From contig NZ_WKEQ01000009.1 of the NCBI RefSeq assembly GCF_021605415.1, forward strand, positions 62,001 to 126,000: a DNA stretch of 64,000 bases, written 5' to 3'. The stretch is from Pseudomonas syringae (GTDB lineage: Bacteria > Pseudomonadota > Gammaproteobacteria > Pseudomonadales > Pseudomonadaceae). The translations under genes were made by a program, and so were the position numbers. The notes beneath the pieces are model-generated. The model worked only from the letters and a program-made list of their open reading frames with translations. It searched no databases and had not been told where the DNA came from. Positions 9,465-18,443 of this stretch are shown here, in pieces; the first letter of the stretch is position 1, and every line of letters begins with the position of its first letter.

Positions 9465-9749
9465 TTATGGCTTTTCCGGCGGCAGTTCCGGCAATGCACG
9501 CAGCGCCGTCTCATACCACTCGGTATCGAACGGCCGATCCTCGTCCAGCATCGCGTCGATTTCGAAAGCCAGCACGTGAGCCATCAACTCAAGGCTGTCT
9601 TCGCGCGAGTAGCCGACCAGGGTCAGCTTGTTCAGTGTGGCTTTGGCGGCTGGCGGGTTGTCACCTTCGATCTGGTTCTCGATCGCTTCGATCAGGGTCG
9701 ACGCGGTGAATTCTTCTTCGTCAGCGTCGATGTCGGTTGGCTCGCTCAT
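9465..9749 (-). CDS. Conserved hypothetical acidic protein (94 aa)
   Basis: The start at MSEPTDIDADEEEF (9749) follows an AAGGAG-type RBS and is preferred over an upstream in-frame ATG at 9791. It is strongly acidic at the N-terminus and helical afterwards (STLIEAIENQIEGDNPPAA), ending in a proline-rich tail. I know of no function; a conserved hypothetical gene occurs at this place near argH in other pseudomonads. No transmembrane or metal-binding motif is visible. Confidence 0.75.
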   Translation of the reverse strand: MSEPTDIDADEEEFTASTLIEAIENQIEGDNPPAAKATLNKLTLVGYSREDSLELMAHVLAFEIDAMLDEDRPFDTEWYETALRALPELPPEKP

Positions 9750-9872
9750 GGCAGGCTCCTTAAGGAAAGGCGCCAGTCTACCTGCATTCATCGGCGTGAT
9801 GCTGCTGGCGGGAAACGCGTGGGCAATCTATAAACAGGCTCTGCCCACCCCGCACGGCCTGGAGGCTTTGTG

Positions 9873-10532
9873 ATGCTCAAGCTTTACGGTTTTTCCGTCA
9901 GCAACTACTACAACATGGTCAAACTGGCCCTGCTCGAGAAGGATCTGCCGTTCGAAGAGGTTTTGTTCTACCCGACGCAGACCGCCGAATCCCTGGCGAT
10001 CAGCCCGCGCGGCAAGGTACCGGTGCTGAGCACTGATCAGGGTTACGTCAACGAAACCGCCATCATTCTCGAATACCTCGAAAGCAGTCAGACCGGCGTG
10101 CCGCTGCTGCCGACCGAGCCGTTCGAGCGTGCGCAAGTGCTGGCGCTGGCCAAGGAAATCGAGCTGTACATCGAACTGCCGGGCCGAGCCTGTTATGGCG
10201 AAGCGTTCTTTGGCATGACGTTGCCGGACGCGATCAAGGAAAAGACCAAATCCGAATTGTTGCTGGGCTTTGCCTCGCTGGGCCGGCACGGGAAATTCGC
10301 TCCGTATGTGGCGGGTGACTGTCTAAGCGTGGCGGATTTGTACTTCCTCTACAGCGTGCCGCTGGCTTGCGCGGTCGGGCAGAAGCTGTTCGGGATTGAT
10401 CTGTTGGCAGAGCTGCCGGAGGCCAAGGCGCTGTTGGAGCGTCTTGAGGCGAATCCGCATGTGCAGAAGGTCAATGCGGACAAGGAAGCGGCGATGCCGG
10501 GGTTTTTGGCGATGATTGCGGCCAAGAAGTGA
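9873..10532 (+). CDS. Glutathione S-transferase family protein
   Basis: A 219-residue cytosolic GST. The thioredoxin-fold N-terminal domain begins MLKLYGFSVSNYYNMVKLAL, with the conserved cis-proline in GKVPVL and the glutathione-binding ETAIILEYLE. The C-terminal domain is all-helical, with SVADLYFLYSV as the N-capping box. The ATG at 9873 has GGAGG 7 bases upstream; a GTG immediately before it (9870) is an alternative giving one extra residue. Catalytic substrate unknown. It faces argH with a REP pair between them. Confidence 0.92.
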   Translation: MLKLYGFSVSNYYNMVKLALLEKDLPFEEVLFYPTQTAESLAISPRGKVPVLSTDQGYVNETAIILEYLESSQTGVPLLPTEPFERAQVLALAKEIELYIELPGRACYGEAFFGMTLPDAIKEKTKSELLLGFASLGRHGKFAPYVAGDCLSVADLYFLYSVPLACAVGQKLFGIDLLAELPEAKALLERLEANPHVQKVNADKEAAMPGFLAMIAAKK

Positions 10533-10560
10533 GTATTACGTTGCTTTGACGTCAGTCATC

Positions 10561-10621
10561 ACGAGCAGGCTCACTCTTACAGGAGAACGCAATCCATTGT
10601 AGGAGTGAGCCTGCTCGCGAA
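10561..10621 (+). repeat. REP-like inverted pair, family B
   Basis: ACGAGCAGGCTCACTCTTAC and the inverted copy GTAGGAGTGAGCCTGCTCGC. The element ends only 3 bases before the argH stop codon, so it forms the 3' end of the argH transcript and also lies downstream of the convergent GST gene. Confidence 0.85.
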
Positions 10622-10624
10622 GCT

Positions 10625-12019
10625 TTAGCGGCTGGCGAGCAATGCCTGGCCGCGTGCCACAGCCTGTTTGACCTGCGCCGGCGCAGTCCCGCCGATGTGA
10701 TCGCGAGCATTCACCGAGCCTTCCAGGGTCAGCACGGCAAATACATCCTGCTCGATCTGATCACTGAACTTACGCAACTCGTCCAGGCTCATTTCGGCCA
10801 GGTCCTTACCGGTGTCGACGCCATACTTCACTGCGTGACCGACGATTTCGTGGCAGTCACGGAACGGCAGGCCACGGCGCACCAGATAGTCCGCGAGGTC
10901 GGTAGCGGTCGAGAAACCGCGCAGGGCCGCTTCGCGCATCATCGCGTGCTTTGGCTTGATCGCCGGAATCATGTCGGCAAAGGCACGCAGCGAATCGCGC
11001 AGGGTGTCGGCGGCGTCGAACAGCGGCTCCTTGTCTTCCTGATTGTCCTTGTTGTAGGCCAGCGGCTGGCCTTTCATCAGGGTCAGCAGTCCCATCAGGG
11101 CGCCGAATACTCGGCCGGTTTTACCGCGCACCAGTTCCGGCACGTCGGGATTTTTCTTTTGCGGCATGATCGAACTGCCGGTGCAGAAGCGATCCGGCAA
11201 ATCGATGAACTGGAATTGCGCGCTGGTCCACAGCACCAGTTCTTCAGAGAAACGCGACAAGTGCATCATCGCGATGCTTGCCGCCGAGCAGAACTCGATG
11301 GCGAAGTCACGGTCGGAGACGTTGTCCAGCGAGTTGCCGCCCACGGCTTCGAAGCCCAGCAGTTGGGCGGTGTATTCGCGGTCGATCGGGTACGTCGTGC
11401 CGGCCAGGGCGGCGCTGCCCAACGGCATGCGGTTGGCGCGTTTGCGGCAGTCGACCAGACGTTCGTAATCGCGGCTGAGCATTTCGAACCAGGCGAGCAT
11501 GTGGTGACCGAATGTCACTGGTTGCGCGGTTTGCAGGTGAGTGAAGCCGGGCATGATGCTGCCGGCTTCGCGCTCGGCCTGCTCAAGCAGGCCTTTTTGC
11601 AGGCGGGTGATCTCGGCCAGGATCAGGTCGATCTCGTCACGCAGCCACAGACGGATGTCAGTGGCGACCTGGTCGTTACGGCTGCGACCGGTGTGGAGTT
11701 TTTTCCCGGTGACACCAATGCGGTCGGTCAGGCGGGCTTCGATGTTCATGTGCACATCTTCGAGATCGATGCGCCAGTCGAACTGGCCGGCCTCGATTTC
11801 GCCCTGAATGGTATTCAGGCCATCGATGATGCTGTCGCGCTCGGCATCGGTCAGCACGCCGACCTTGGCCAGCATGGTGGCGTGGGCGATCGAGCCCATG
11901 ATGTCGTGGCGATACAGGCGCTGGTCGAAAGTGACGGAGGCGGTGAAGCGGGCGACGAAGGCGTCGACGGGTTCACTGAAGCGGCCGCCCCAGGACTGAT
12001 TGGTCTTGTCAGTGCTCAT
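10625..12019 (-). CDS. argH: Argininosuccinate lyase
   Basis: Cleaves argininosuccinate to arginine and fumarate. At 464 residues from [17 protein letters not shown] it has the typical length; in-frame sequence upstream reads as non-coding and is excluded. The fumarase/aspartase superfamily signature [15 protein letters not shown] with its mobile-loop serine is present, as are [13 protein letters not shown] and [14 protein letters not shown]. The GGRFS N-terminus is characteristic of ArgH. It is divergent from algR. Confidence 0.98.
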   Translation of the reverse strand: MSTDKTNQSWGGRFSEPVDAFVARFTASVTFDQRLYRHDIMGSIAHATMLAKVGVLTDAERDSIIDGLNTIQGEIEAGQFDWRIDLEDVHMNIEARLTDRIGVTGKKLHTGRSRNDQVATDIRLWLRDEIDLILAEITRLQKGLLEQAEREAGSIMPGFTHLQTAQPVTFGHHMLAWFEMLSRDYERLVDCRKRANRMPLGSAALAGTTYPIDREYTAQLLGFEAVGGNSLDNVSDRDFAIEFCSAASIAMMHLSRFSEELVLWTSAQFQFIDLPDRFCTGSSIMPQKKNPDVPELVRGKTGRVFGALMGLLTLMKGQPLAYNKDNQEDKEPLFDAADTLRDSLRAFADMIPAIKPKHAMMREAALRGFSTATDLADYLVRRGLPFRDCHEIVGHAVKYGVDTGKDLAEMSLDELRKFSDQIEQDVFAVLTLEGSVNARDHIGGTAPAQVKQAVARGQALLASR

Positions 12020-12491
12020 GAATTCGCTCGTATCGGCTTGTAGAAAGAAGGCGTGAAACGCTGGCGGGGATGATAACAGGGTTGCCAATCCTGTCGTTGA
12101 CACTGGTCGATACGTTTTTTCCCTGCCATTGCGGGCCAGACTCCGCGCCGCTCCCGGAAGAATTTGCGCAACGATATTTTTCGTTTGAGCAATATCGCTC
12201 CGACGAGCGTCTACAGTAGGACATGGGGTGGCGCCGATCCCGATCGCGCAAAGCCCTCGGTCATCAACCATAAGAAGAGGGGGTGTTTGCATTGTCTACC
12301 AGCCGACCCTACGCAGTACGCAGGCAACAGCGGGCTTTGAGCGGTACGGAACGGGTTGCGGCAAATATTGCTGGCCGACGTACGGCACTTTTTGGCGCTC
12401 GCGCTAGTCTTAGCGTGGATCGCGGTGACGGATGTCACTCCACCTGTCTACGCTATCCTTGTGCGAGACTCACGCAGGAATCCAGCGCAAT
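12020..12491. promoter_or_regulatory. argH-algR intergenic region
   Basis: A 472-base divergent gap with no coding region I can support. It holds two short perfect inverted repeats upstream of algR, CGCTA/TAGCG (12402-12415) and GTGAC/GTCAC (12425-12438), either of which could be an operator or a leader hairpin. I see no convincing AlgU-type promoter. The algZ/fimS kinase gene that precedes algR in P. aeruginosa is absent, and no remnant of it can be read in any frame. Confidence 0.5.
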
Positions 12492-13238
12492 ATGAATGTC
12501 CTGATCGTTGATGACGAACCCCTGGCCCGTGAGCGCCTCAGCCGAATGGTGAGCGAGCTCGAAGGCTATACAGTCCTGGAGCCCAGCGCCACGAATGGCG
12601 AGGAGGCATTGGCACTGATCGAAAGCCATAAGCCGGATATCGTGTTGCTCGATATTCGCATGCCCGGCATCGACGGCCTCCAGGTGGCTGCCCGTTTGTG
12701 CGAACGTGAGACCCCACCGGCCGTGGTGTTTTGCACCGGCCCCGATGAATTTGCCGTGGAAGCCCTGCAGGCCAGCGCCGTGGGCTATCTGGTGAAACCT
12801 GTGCGAACCGAACATTTGCAGGAATCCCTGAAAGGGGCGCAGCGTCCCAACCGGGCCCAACTTTCGGCCCTGACTCGCCCTGCCGCCGAAAGCGGCAGCG
12901 GCCCCCGCAGCCACATCAGTGCGCGAACCCGAAAAGGCATTGAGCTGATCCCGTTGGATCAAGTGGTGTATTTCATTGCCGATCACAAGTACGTGACCTT
13001 GCGCCATGAGGGCGGCGAAGTGCTGCTGGACGAACCGCTGAAAGCGCTTGAAGACGAATTCGGCGAGCGCTTCGTCCGTATTCACCGTAACGCGCTGGTT
13101 GCCCGCGACCGCATAGAACGGTTGCAGCGCACACCGCTTGGGCATTTCCAGCTGTTTCTCAAAGGCTTGAACGGCGACGCCTTGATTGTCAGTCGACGTC
13201 ACGTGGCGGGCGTGCGCAAGATGATGCAGCAGCTATAG
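12492..13238 (+). CDS. algR: LytTR-family response regulator AlgR
   Basis: A 248-residue two-component response regulator. The receiver domain (1-120) contains the acidic pocket VDDEP and phospho-acceptor D54 in VLLDIRMPG, the same residue as in P. aeruginosa AlgR. The C-terminal LytTR DNA-binding domain (about 145-245) includes VVYFIADHKYVTL and FVRIHRNALVA. AlgR controls alginate, twitching, rhamnolipid and other traits in P. aeruginosa. Here no cognate AlgZ/FimS lies upstream, so its kinase, if any, is encoded elsewhere. A strong hairpin begins at the last base of the stop codon, separating it from hemC. Confidence 0.95.
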   Translation: MNVLIVDDEPLARERLSRMVSELEGYTVLEPSATNGEEALALIESHKPDIVLLDIRMPGIDGLQVAARLCERETPPAVVFCTGPDEFAVEALQASAVGYLVKPVRTEHLQESLKGAQRPNRAQLSALTRPAAESGSGPRSHISARTRKGIELIPLDQVVYFIADHKYVTLRHEGGEVLLDEPLKALEDEFGERFVRIHRNALVARDRIERLQRTPLGHFQLFLKGLNGDALIVSRRHVAGVRKMMQQL

Positions 13239-13257
13239 TCCGCGCGCTTGCGCGGAC
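13238..13257 (+). terminator. Hairpin at the end of algR
   Basis: A perfect 8-bp stem, GTCCGCGC/GCGCGGAC, with a 4-base loop begins at the final base of the algR stop. The tail is only moderately T-rich (TTCACCTCTTT), so it is probably a weak terminator or 3' stabiliser. Confidence 0.6.
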
Positions 13258-13376
13258 TTCACCTCTTTATCGCCGGGCAATTCGGGCCAGGAAGGCCATG
13301 CTGTTTCTGATTCAGGTCAAAGCGGATTTGGCTGAGCTGTTATTATCCGCTGCATCTATTCAGTACGGATTGATCC

Positions 13377-14318
13377 ATGTCCTCTCGCGAAATCCGCATC
13401 GCCACCCGTAAAAGTGCCCTGGCCCTCTGGCAGGCCGAATACGTCAAAGCCCGTCTGGAAGCTGCCCATCCGGGTCTGCTGGTGACGCTGGTGCCCATGG
13501 TCAGTCGCGGCGACAAGCTGCTGGACTCGCCACTGTCGAAAATCGGCGGCAAGGGTCTGTTCGTCAAGGAACTGGAAACCGCGTTGCTGGAAAACGAAGC
13601 TGACATCGCCGTGCACTCGATGAAAGACGTGCCGATGGACTTTCCTGAAGGCCTCGGTCTGTTCTGCATCTGCGAGCGCGAAGACCCCCGTGACGCGTTC
13701 GTCTCCAATACATTCGCAAGCCTTGAAGCGTTGCCTGCCGGCAGCATCGTCGGCACATCCAGCCTGCGTCGTCAGGCTCAGTTGCTGGCTCGCCGTCCGG
13801 ATCTGCAAATCCGCTTTCTGCGCGGCAACGTCAACACCCGCCTGGCCAAGCTGGATGCCGGCGAGTATGACGCGATCATTCTCGCGGCGGCGGGCCTGAT
13901 CCGCCTGGGCTTCGAGGACCGCATCACCTCAGCGATCAGCGTTGACGAGAGCCTGCCGGCCGGCGGTCAAGGCGCGGTCGGCATCGAATGCCGCAGCGCC
14001 GACAGCGCCATCCATGCCTTGCTCGCCCCGCTGCATCACGCCGACACCGCGTCGCGCGTTACCGCTGAAAGAGCCCTCAACAAACATCTCAATGGCGGCT
14101 GCCAAGTGCCCATCGCCTGCTATGCCGTGCTGGAAGGCGAGCAGTTGTGGTTGCGCGGTCTGGTCGGCGAACCGAGTGGCGGCAAGCTGCTCAGCGCGCA
14201 AGCCCGAGCGCCGCGCGATGCTGCTGAAGCCCTGGGTGTGCAGGTCGCTGAAAACTTGCTGAGCCAAGGTGCTGCCGACATTCTCAGAGCGGTCTACGGC
14301 GAGGCAGGGCACGAGTGA
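13377..14318 (+). CDS. hemC: Porphobilinogen deaminase (hydroxymethylbilane synthase)
   Basis: Polymerises four porphobilinogen molecules to hydroxymethylbilane in haem synthesis. 313 residues, normal length. The cofactor-attachment cysteine C242 lies in LNGGCQVP; other conserved stretches are [13 protein letters not shown] and [12 protein letters not shown] with the substrate-binding arginines. It starts the hemC-hemD-hemX-hemY operon, whose cistrons overlap or nearly abut. The step before it, HemB, is also in this window at 33.8 kb. Confidence 0.98.
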   Translation: MSSREIRIATRKSALALWQAEYVKARLEAAHPGLLVTLVPMVSRGDKLLDSPLSKIGGKGLFVKELETALLENEADIAVHSMKDVPMDFPEGLGLFCICEREDPRDAFVSNTFASLEALPAGSIVGTSSLRRQAQLLARRPDLQIRFLRGNVNTRLAKLDAGEYDAIILAAAGLIRLGFEDRITSAISVDESLPAGGQGAVGIECRSADSAIHALLAPLHHADTASRVTAERALNKHLNGGCQVPIACYAVLEGEQLWLRGLVGEPSGGKLLSAQARAPRDAAEALGVQVAENLLSQGAADILRAVYGEAGHE

Positions 14319-15082
14319 CAGGCTGGCGCCTGTTGCTGACGCGCCCCGCGGACGACTGTGCGGCGCTGGCCGAAACGTTAGGTGAGCATGGCGTTTTCGG
14401 TAATTGCCTGCCGCTTCTGGACATCGTGCCATTACCCGTCTCTGGCACGATGCGCCGAGTCATCGCGACTATCGGAACATGCAGCGCGGTCATCGTGGTC
14501 AGCAAACCGGCGGCGCGCATTGCCGTGGATCTGCTCAAAGCGCATGGCCCGGCGTCACTGACCCTGCCATGGTTCAGTGTCGGTGCGGCGACGGCGCAGA
14601 TTCTGCGTGACCATGGACTGGATGTGAGTTTTCCCGATGACGGTGATGACAGCGAAGCCTTGCTGCAATTACCGCGTCTGCGCGACGCGGTGAGCCGTCC
14701 CGGTGCGCGGGTGCTGATCCTGCGTGGCGAGGGTGGCCGCGAACTGCTGGCCGAGCGTCTGCGCGAACTTGGTGCTAGTGTCGAGTACCTGGCGTTGTAC
14801 CGCCGGGATTTGCCGACCTACGCGCCGCACGAATTGACCCGACGCGTCGAAGCGGAACGCCTGAACGCAGTGGTGGTCAGCAGTGGGCAGGGTTTCGAAC
14901 ACCTGCGCCAGTTGGCGGGCGATGCCTGGCCACGGATTGCGCAGTTGCCGTTGTTTGTTCCAAGCCCTAGGGTCGCCGAACAGGCGCGTGCCGCCGGGGC
15001 TCGAACAGTTGTGGATTGTCGCGGCGCGAGTGCTGCGGCATTGCTGACGGCGTTACGGGAACACCCCGTGCCCGTTCTCTAA
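14315..15082 (+). CDS. hemD: Uroporphyrinogen-III synthase
   Basis: Cyclises hydroxymethylbilane to uroporphyrinogen III. 255 residues from a GTG start that overlaps the hemC stop (GTGA), a sign of translational coupling. The fold is a bilobed HemD with poorly conserved sequence; [18 protein letters not shown] at the N-terminus and the segment [18 protein letters not shown] are recognisable. Identification rests on these and on position directly after hemC. Confidence 0.95.
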   Translation: MTGWRLLLTRPADDCAALAETLGEHGVFGNCLPLLDIVPLPVSGTMRRVIATIGTCSAVIVVSKPAARIAVDLLKAHGPASLTLPWFSVGAATAQILRDHGLDVSFPDDGDDSEALLQLPRLRDAVSRPGARVLILRGEGGRELLAERLRELGASVEYLALYRRDLPTYAPHELTRRVEAERLNAVVVSSGQGFEHLRQLAGDAWPRIAQLPLFVPSPRVAEQARAAGARTVVDCRGASAAALLTALREHPVPVL

Positions 15083-15098
15083 TGCAAAGGATGGATAC

Positions 15099-16253
15099 GT
15101 GAGCGATACAGTCTTGCCTAAAGATGATGTGCCACCGGTGATCGAGACACCGACTGAATCCTCGGTTGAGAGTCGACCGCCCGCCACTGAACCACGTCGT
15201 GGCAATGGACTGGCCGTCGTCGCACTGTTGCTTGGCGCCGTCGGCGTCGCGGTGGGAGGCTGGGGCGTCTGGCAGGTGCGTCACCTGCAAACCACGACCC
15301 AGCAGCAATTGGGCCAGGTGCAGGCGCTCAATGATCAAGCGCAAACCTTGAAGCTCAACGAGCAGCGTCTCACCGAGCGCCTGGCGCAATTGCCCGGCGC
15401 CGATGAACTGGCCGACCGCCAGCGTCTGGTGGCCCAGTTGCAGGGTGATCAACAACGCCTTAATCAGCGTCTGGAAACCGTGCTCGGTGCCAGCCGCAAG
15501 GACTGGCGTCTGGCTGAAGCCGAACACTTGTTGCGTCTGGCCAGCCTGCGTTTGTCAGCCCTGCAAGACATCAGCAGCGCTCAGGCGCTGGTGCAGGGTG
15601 CCGACGAAATCCTGCGCGAGCAAAACGATCCCGGTTCTTTCGCCGCCCGCGAGCAAGTTGCCAAGACCCTGGTGGCGCTGCGCAGCACTGAACAGCCGGA
15701 TCGCACCGGGCTGTTTTTGCGGCTTGGCGCACTGCGTGATCAGGTCATCGAACTCACCGAATTGGCGCCGGAGTACAAGGATCGCGGCGAGTCGCTGCTC
15801 GGCCTGACCGCAGATGGCGATGGCGCCAGTCGCTGGGCGCAGTGGTGGGATCAGATTTCCCGCTACATCCGCATCGATTTCGACGCTGACAAAAACGTTC
15901 GGCCATTGCTTGCCGGGCTAAGCCTGAGCCAGGTGCGCCTGGCCTTGAGCCTGGCGCTGGAGCAAGCGCAATGGGCGGCGCTCAACGGTCAGGCGCCGGT
16001 TTACACCCAGGCACTGGCCGAGGCGCGGGATGTGCTTCGAGGCAATTTCAATCCGGACAACCCGCAAAGCAAAGTGATGCTTGAACAGGTCGATGAGCTG
16101 AGCAAGCTACCGGTCACGGTTAAAACGCCCGACCTGACGGGCACGCTGAGCGCGGTGCAGGGTTATCTCGAACGCCGTAATGTCAACGCTGAAGACTCAG
16201 TGAAACCGCTCGCCAGACCTGCCGCAGAATCCGCGCAGGAGGCCACGCCATGA
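15099..16253 (+). CDS. hemX: HemX, membrane-anchored haem-operon protein
   Basis: A 384-residue protein starting at GTG 15099. A polar N-terminus is followed by one membrane segment (about 35-58, LAVVALLLGAVGVAVGGWGV) and a long periplasmic part beginning with a coiled coil (about 65-130, rich in Q, L and E). Often annotated as uroporphyrinogen-III C-methyltransferase, but it lacks the SAM-binding methyltransferase domain, so that name is doubtful. It lies between hemD and hemY and overlaps hemY by 4 bases. A structural or scaffold role in haem synthesis is inference. Confidence 0.9.
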   Translation: MSDTVLPKDDVPPVIETPTESSVESRPPATEPRRGNGLAVVALLLGAVGVAVGGWGVWQVRHLQTTTQQQLGQVQALNDQAQTLKLNEQRLTERLAQLPGADELADRQRLVAQLQGDQQRLNQRLETVLGASRKDWRLAEAEHLLRLASLRLSALQDISSAQALVQGADEILREQNDPGSFAAREQVAKTLVALRSTEQPDRTGLFLRLGALRDQVIELTELAPEYKDRGESLLGLTADGDGASRWAQWWDQISRYIRIDFDADKNVRPLLAGLSLSQVRLALSLALEQAQWAALNGQAPVYTQALAEARDVLRGNFNPDNPQSKVMLEQVDELSKLPVTVKTPDLTGTLSAVQGYLERRNVNAEDSVKPLARPAAESAQEATP

Positions 16254-17488
16254 AACGCCTGTATGTGGTCGTGTTTCTGGTAATTGCCGCAGCGGCAGCC
16301 CTTGGCCTGGCGATTGCCGAGCATTCCGGTTACGTGCTGATTGCCTACAAGAGCTTTCGTTATGAGTCGAGTCTGTGGGCGGCGCTGGCGGTCATCGCCG
16401 TGTTGTGGCTGGTGATCTGGGGGATCAAGGCGCTGGTCGAACTGGTGACCACGTCCACTGGCGTGGTCAATCCATGGTCGCGGCGTAACCGTAGTCGTCG
16501 GGTGCAAGTGGCAATCGAGCACGGGCAACTGGACCTCGCCGAAGGGCGCTGGGCCAGTGCCCAACGCCATTTGCATCGCGCCGCCGAAGCTGAACGTCAA
16601 CCGCTGTTGTACTACCTCGGCGCGGCCCGTGCAGCGAACGAGCAAGGCAACTACGAAGAATGCGATCGCCTGCTGGAGCGCGCCCTTGAGCGTCAGCCCC
16701 AGGCCGAATTGGCGATTGCCTTGAATCACGCGCAATTGCAAACCGATCGCGGCGACACCGATGGCGCACTGGCGACCTTGCAGGCGATGCACGAGCGCCA
16801 TCCGCACAATGCACAGACGCTGCGTCAATTGCAGCGTTTGCATCAGCAGCGTGGCGATTGGTCGGCGGTGATTCGCCTGCTACCGGAACTGCGCAAGGAT
16901 AAAGTGCTGCCGGCAGCCGAGCTGACGGAGCTTGAGCGCCGTGCCTGGGGAGAAAATCTGTCGTTGGCGGCCTACCGCGAAGAGGACGGCTCAGTGGGCC
17001 TGACCTCGCTCAATCGCGCCTGGCAGCAATTGACGACTGCGCAGCGTCAGGAGCCTGCGCTGGTGCTGGCTTATGCCGAGCAGTTGCGTCAACTGGATGC
17101 TCAAGTCGAAGCCGAAGACGTGTTGCGCATTGCGCTCAAGCGCAAGTACGACAGCCATCTTGCTCGCTTGTACGGTCTGGTGAGCGGCAGTGATCCGGCG
17201 CGTCAATTGCAATTCGCCGAGAGCTGGTTGAAAGATCATCCGACGGATCCAAGCCTGCTGCTGACACTAGGCCGTCTGTGTCTGCAAAACAGCCTGTGGG
17301 GCAAGGCGCGGGACTATCTCGAAAGCAGCCTGCGTGTGCAGCGTAATCCGGAAACCTGTGCGGAGCTGGCACGTCTGCTTGCTCGTCTGGGCGATGCCGA
17401 GCGCAGCAATCAATTGTTCCAGGAAGGGCTTGGTCTGCTCGATAAACGTCTACTGGCGGCGCCGCTGCCGGTAACGACTCAGGCGTGA
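16250..17488 (+). CDS. hemY: HemY, TPR-containing inner-membrane protein
   Basis: A 412-residue protein with two N-terminal membrane segments (about 3-22 and 40-62) and a cytoplasmic or periplasmic array of TPR-like helices (AERQPLLYYLGAARAANEQG and later repeats). It is the proteobacterial HemY of the hemCDXY operon, not the Gram-positive protoporphyrinogen oxidase of the same name. Its biochemical role is not settled. The ATG overlaps the hemX stop, and a UUCG-capped hairpin follows the gene. Confidence 0.93.
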   Translation: MKRLYVVVFLVIAAAAALGLAIAEHSGYVLIAYKSFRYESSLWAALAVIAVLWLVIWGIKALVELVTTSTGVVNPWSRRNRSRRVQVAIEHGQLDLAEGRWASAQRHLHRAAEAERQPLLYYLGAARAANEQGNYEECDRLLERALERQPQAELAIALNHAQLQTDRGDTDGALATLQAMHERHPHNAQTLRQLQRLHQQRGDWSAVIRLLPELRKDKVLPAAELTELERRAWGENLSLAAYREEDGSVGLTSLNRAWQQLTTAQRQEPALVLAYAEQLRQLDAQVEAEDVLRIALKRKYDSHLARLYGLVSGSDPARQLQFAESWLKDHPTDPSLLLTLGRLCLQNSLWGKARDYLESSLRVQRNPETCAELARLLARLGDAERSNQLFQEGLGLLDKRLLAAPLPVTTQA

Positions 17489-17495
17489 CGAGGAC

Positions 17496-17513
17496 GAGGG
17501 AGTTCGCTCCCTC
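17496..17513 (+). terminator. Hairpin after hemY
   Basis: GAGGGAG-TTCG-CTCCCTC, a 7-bp perfect stem with a UUCG tetraloop 7 bases after the hemY stop. There is no T-tract, so it may act as a transcript-end stabiliser or a weak or Rho-assisted terminator. Confidence 0.5.
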
Positions 17514-17671
17514 ACTCCGCCGGCCGACTGAATAATTACCTGTTTTTCGCGTCTTGGGCAAAGTCCTACAGCGTCCTACTCCTAATCCCTCCGTGATTGT
17601 CGGGATTTCCCTACACTTCTGGTGAAGTGTCATCGCTGGCCCGCCTTGAAAGCCCAACGCGCTTTCCTCTA

Positions 17672-17699
17672 CCGTAACCGCCTGTCTTTATCGTTACGG
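17672..17699 (+). promoter_or_regulatory. Inverted repeat in the dsbB leader
   Basis: CCGTAAC (17672-17678) and GTTACGG (17693-17699) are perfect complements separated by 14 bases, ending 7 bases before the dsbB ATG. It could be an operator or an RNA hairpin that would occlude the ribosome-binding region. Confidence 0.45.
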
Positions 17700-17706
17700 A
17701 TTAGCC

Positions 17707-18258
17707 ATGTCGTTGGCCTGCTCACGCTCCTTGTTTTTCATGGCTTTCACCGCAGCAGCGCTGGCTCTGGGAGCTTCCTATTATCTTGAATACGCGGTCG
17801 GGCTGACGCCTTGCAGCCTGTGTCTGGTGCAGCGGTTATTTCTGACTGTGCTTGCGAGTGTCTGCGGCTTGGCGGCCGTGCATGGTCCACGCCGGACCGG
17901 CCTTGCCTTTTACTGGCTCGTGGCACTGGGTGCCAGTCTCGGGGGAACCACTGCGGCTTGGCGGCAAGTGCTGTTGCAGGGTGATGCGACACGCCAGTTG
18001 TTGAACTGCACGCCGGATCCCGAAGCTTTTTTTGGCGGCTTGCCGTGGCTGTGTGCGCTGGTGCGAATGTTCAACGACAGCGCCGATTGTGCAGAAATGT
18101 CCTGGACCCTGTTCGACTTGAGCATCCCCGAATGGAGCCTGCTGTTTTTTGTCGCGGTGTCGATACTCGCCGTTTACCAGTTGTTGCGTCTGATCTGCGG
18201 CGCTCTGCAACAACCGCTCAGCGGCGAACCGTCGCACTTGGCGTTAAGGCGGGATTAA
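17707..18258 (+). CDS. dsbB: Disulfide bond formation protein B
   Basis: An inner-membrane quinone reductase that reoxidises DsbA. At 183 residues it is slightly longer than E. coli DsbB, with four membrane helices. The first redox pair is C36-x-x-C39 in TPCSLCLVQR; the second is most likely C101 (LLNCTPDP) with C128 (SADCAE), spaced 27 residues as in E. coli. Pseudomonads often carry two DsbB paralogues; this is the one in the hem/algQ neighbourhood (called DsbH or DsbB1). The gene is monocistronic. Confidence 0.95.
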   Translation: MSLACSRSLFFMAFTAAALALGASYYLEYAVGLTPCSLCLVQRLFLTVLASVCGLAAVHGPRRTGLAFYWLVALGASLGGTTAAWRQVLLQGDATRQLLNCTPDPEAFFGGLPWLCALVRMFNDSADCAEMSWTLFDLSIPEWSLLFFVAVSILAVYQLLRLICGALQQPLSGEPSHLALRRD

Positions 18259-18443
18259 ACACTTGTATGAACATTATCGTCTGCGTACCTTGATGACATA
18301 AGCGTGCGGGCATAATCTGGCCCGCATGTGTCATTGGATTTATGTTGCTCGATGACGCTCTACCCGATCGTCCCTCACGCATAAACAGCAAAAACGGGGC
18401 GCGGGTGTAGAGCAGCATGACCCACAAGGGAAGAGAGATCGCC

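Noticed and set aside
9775..9873. A short open frame ending over the GST start (…GVMLLAGNAWAIYKQALP…)
   Set aside because: No ATG with a ribosome-binding site in a sensible place; mildly hydrophobic but not supportable as a gene.
12020..12292. N-terminal extension of argH by 91 codons
   Set aside because: ArgH proteins begin near [17 protein letters not shown], and the upstream translation looks random; the region is the argH-algR promoter gap.
12020..12491. Decayed algZ/fimS kinase
   Set aside because: None of the frames shows histidine-kinase motifs, and the gap is too short to hold a meaningful remnant.
15099..16253. Uroporphyrinogen-III C-methyltransferase activity for HemX
   Set aside because: The protein has one membrane helix and a coiled coil and lacks the SAM-dependent methyltransferase domain, so only the HemX name is kept.
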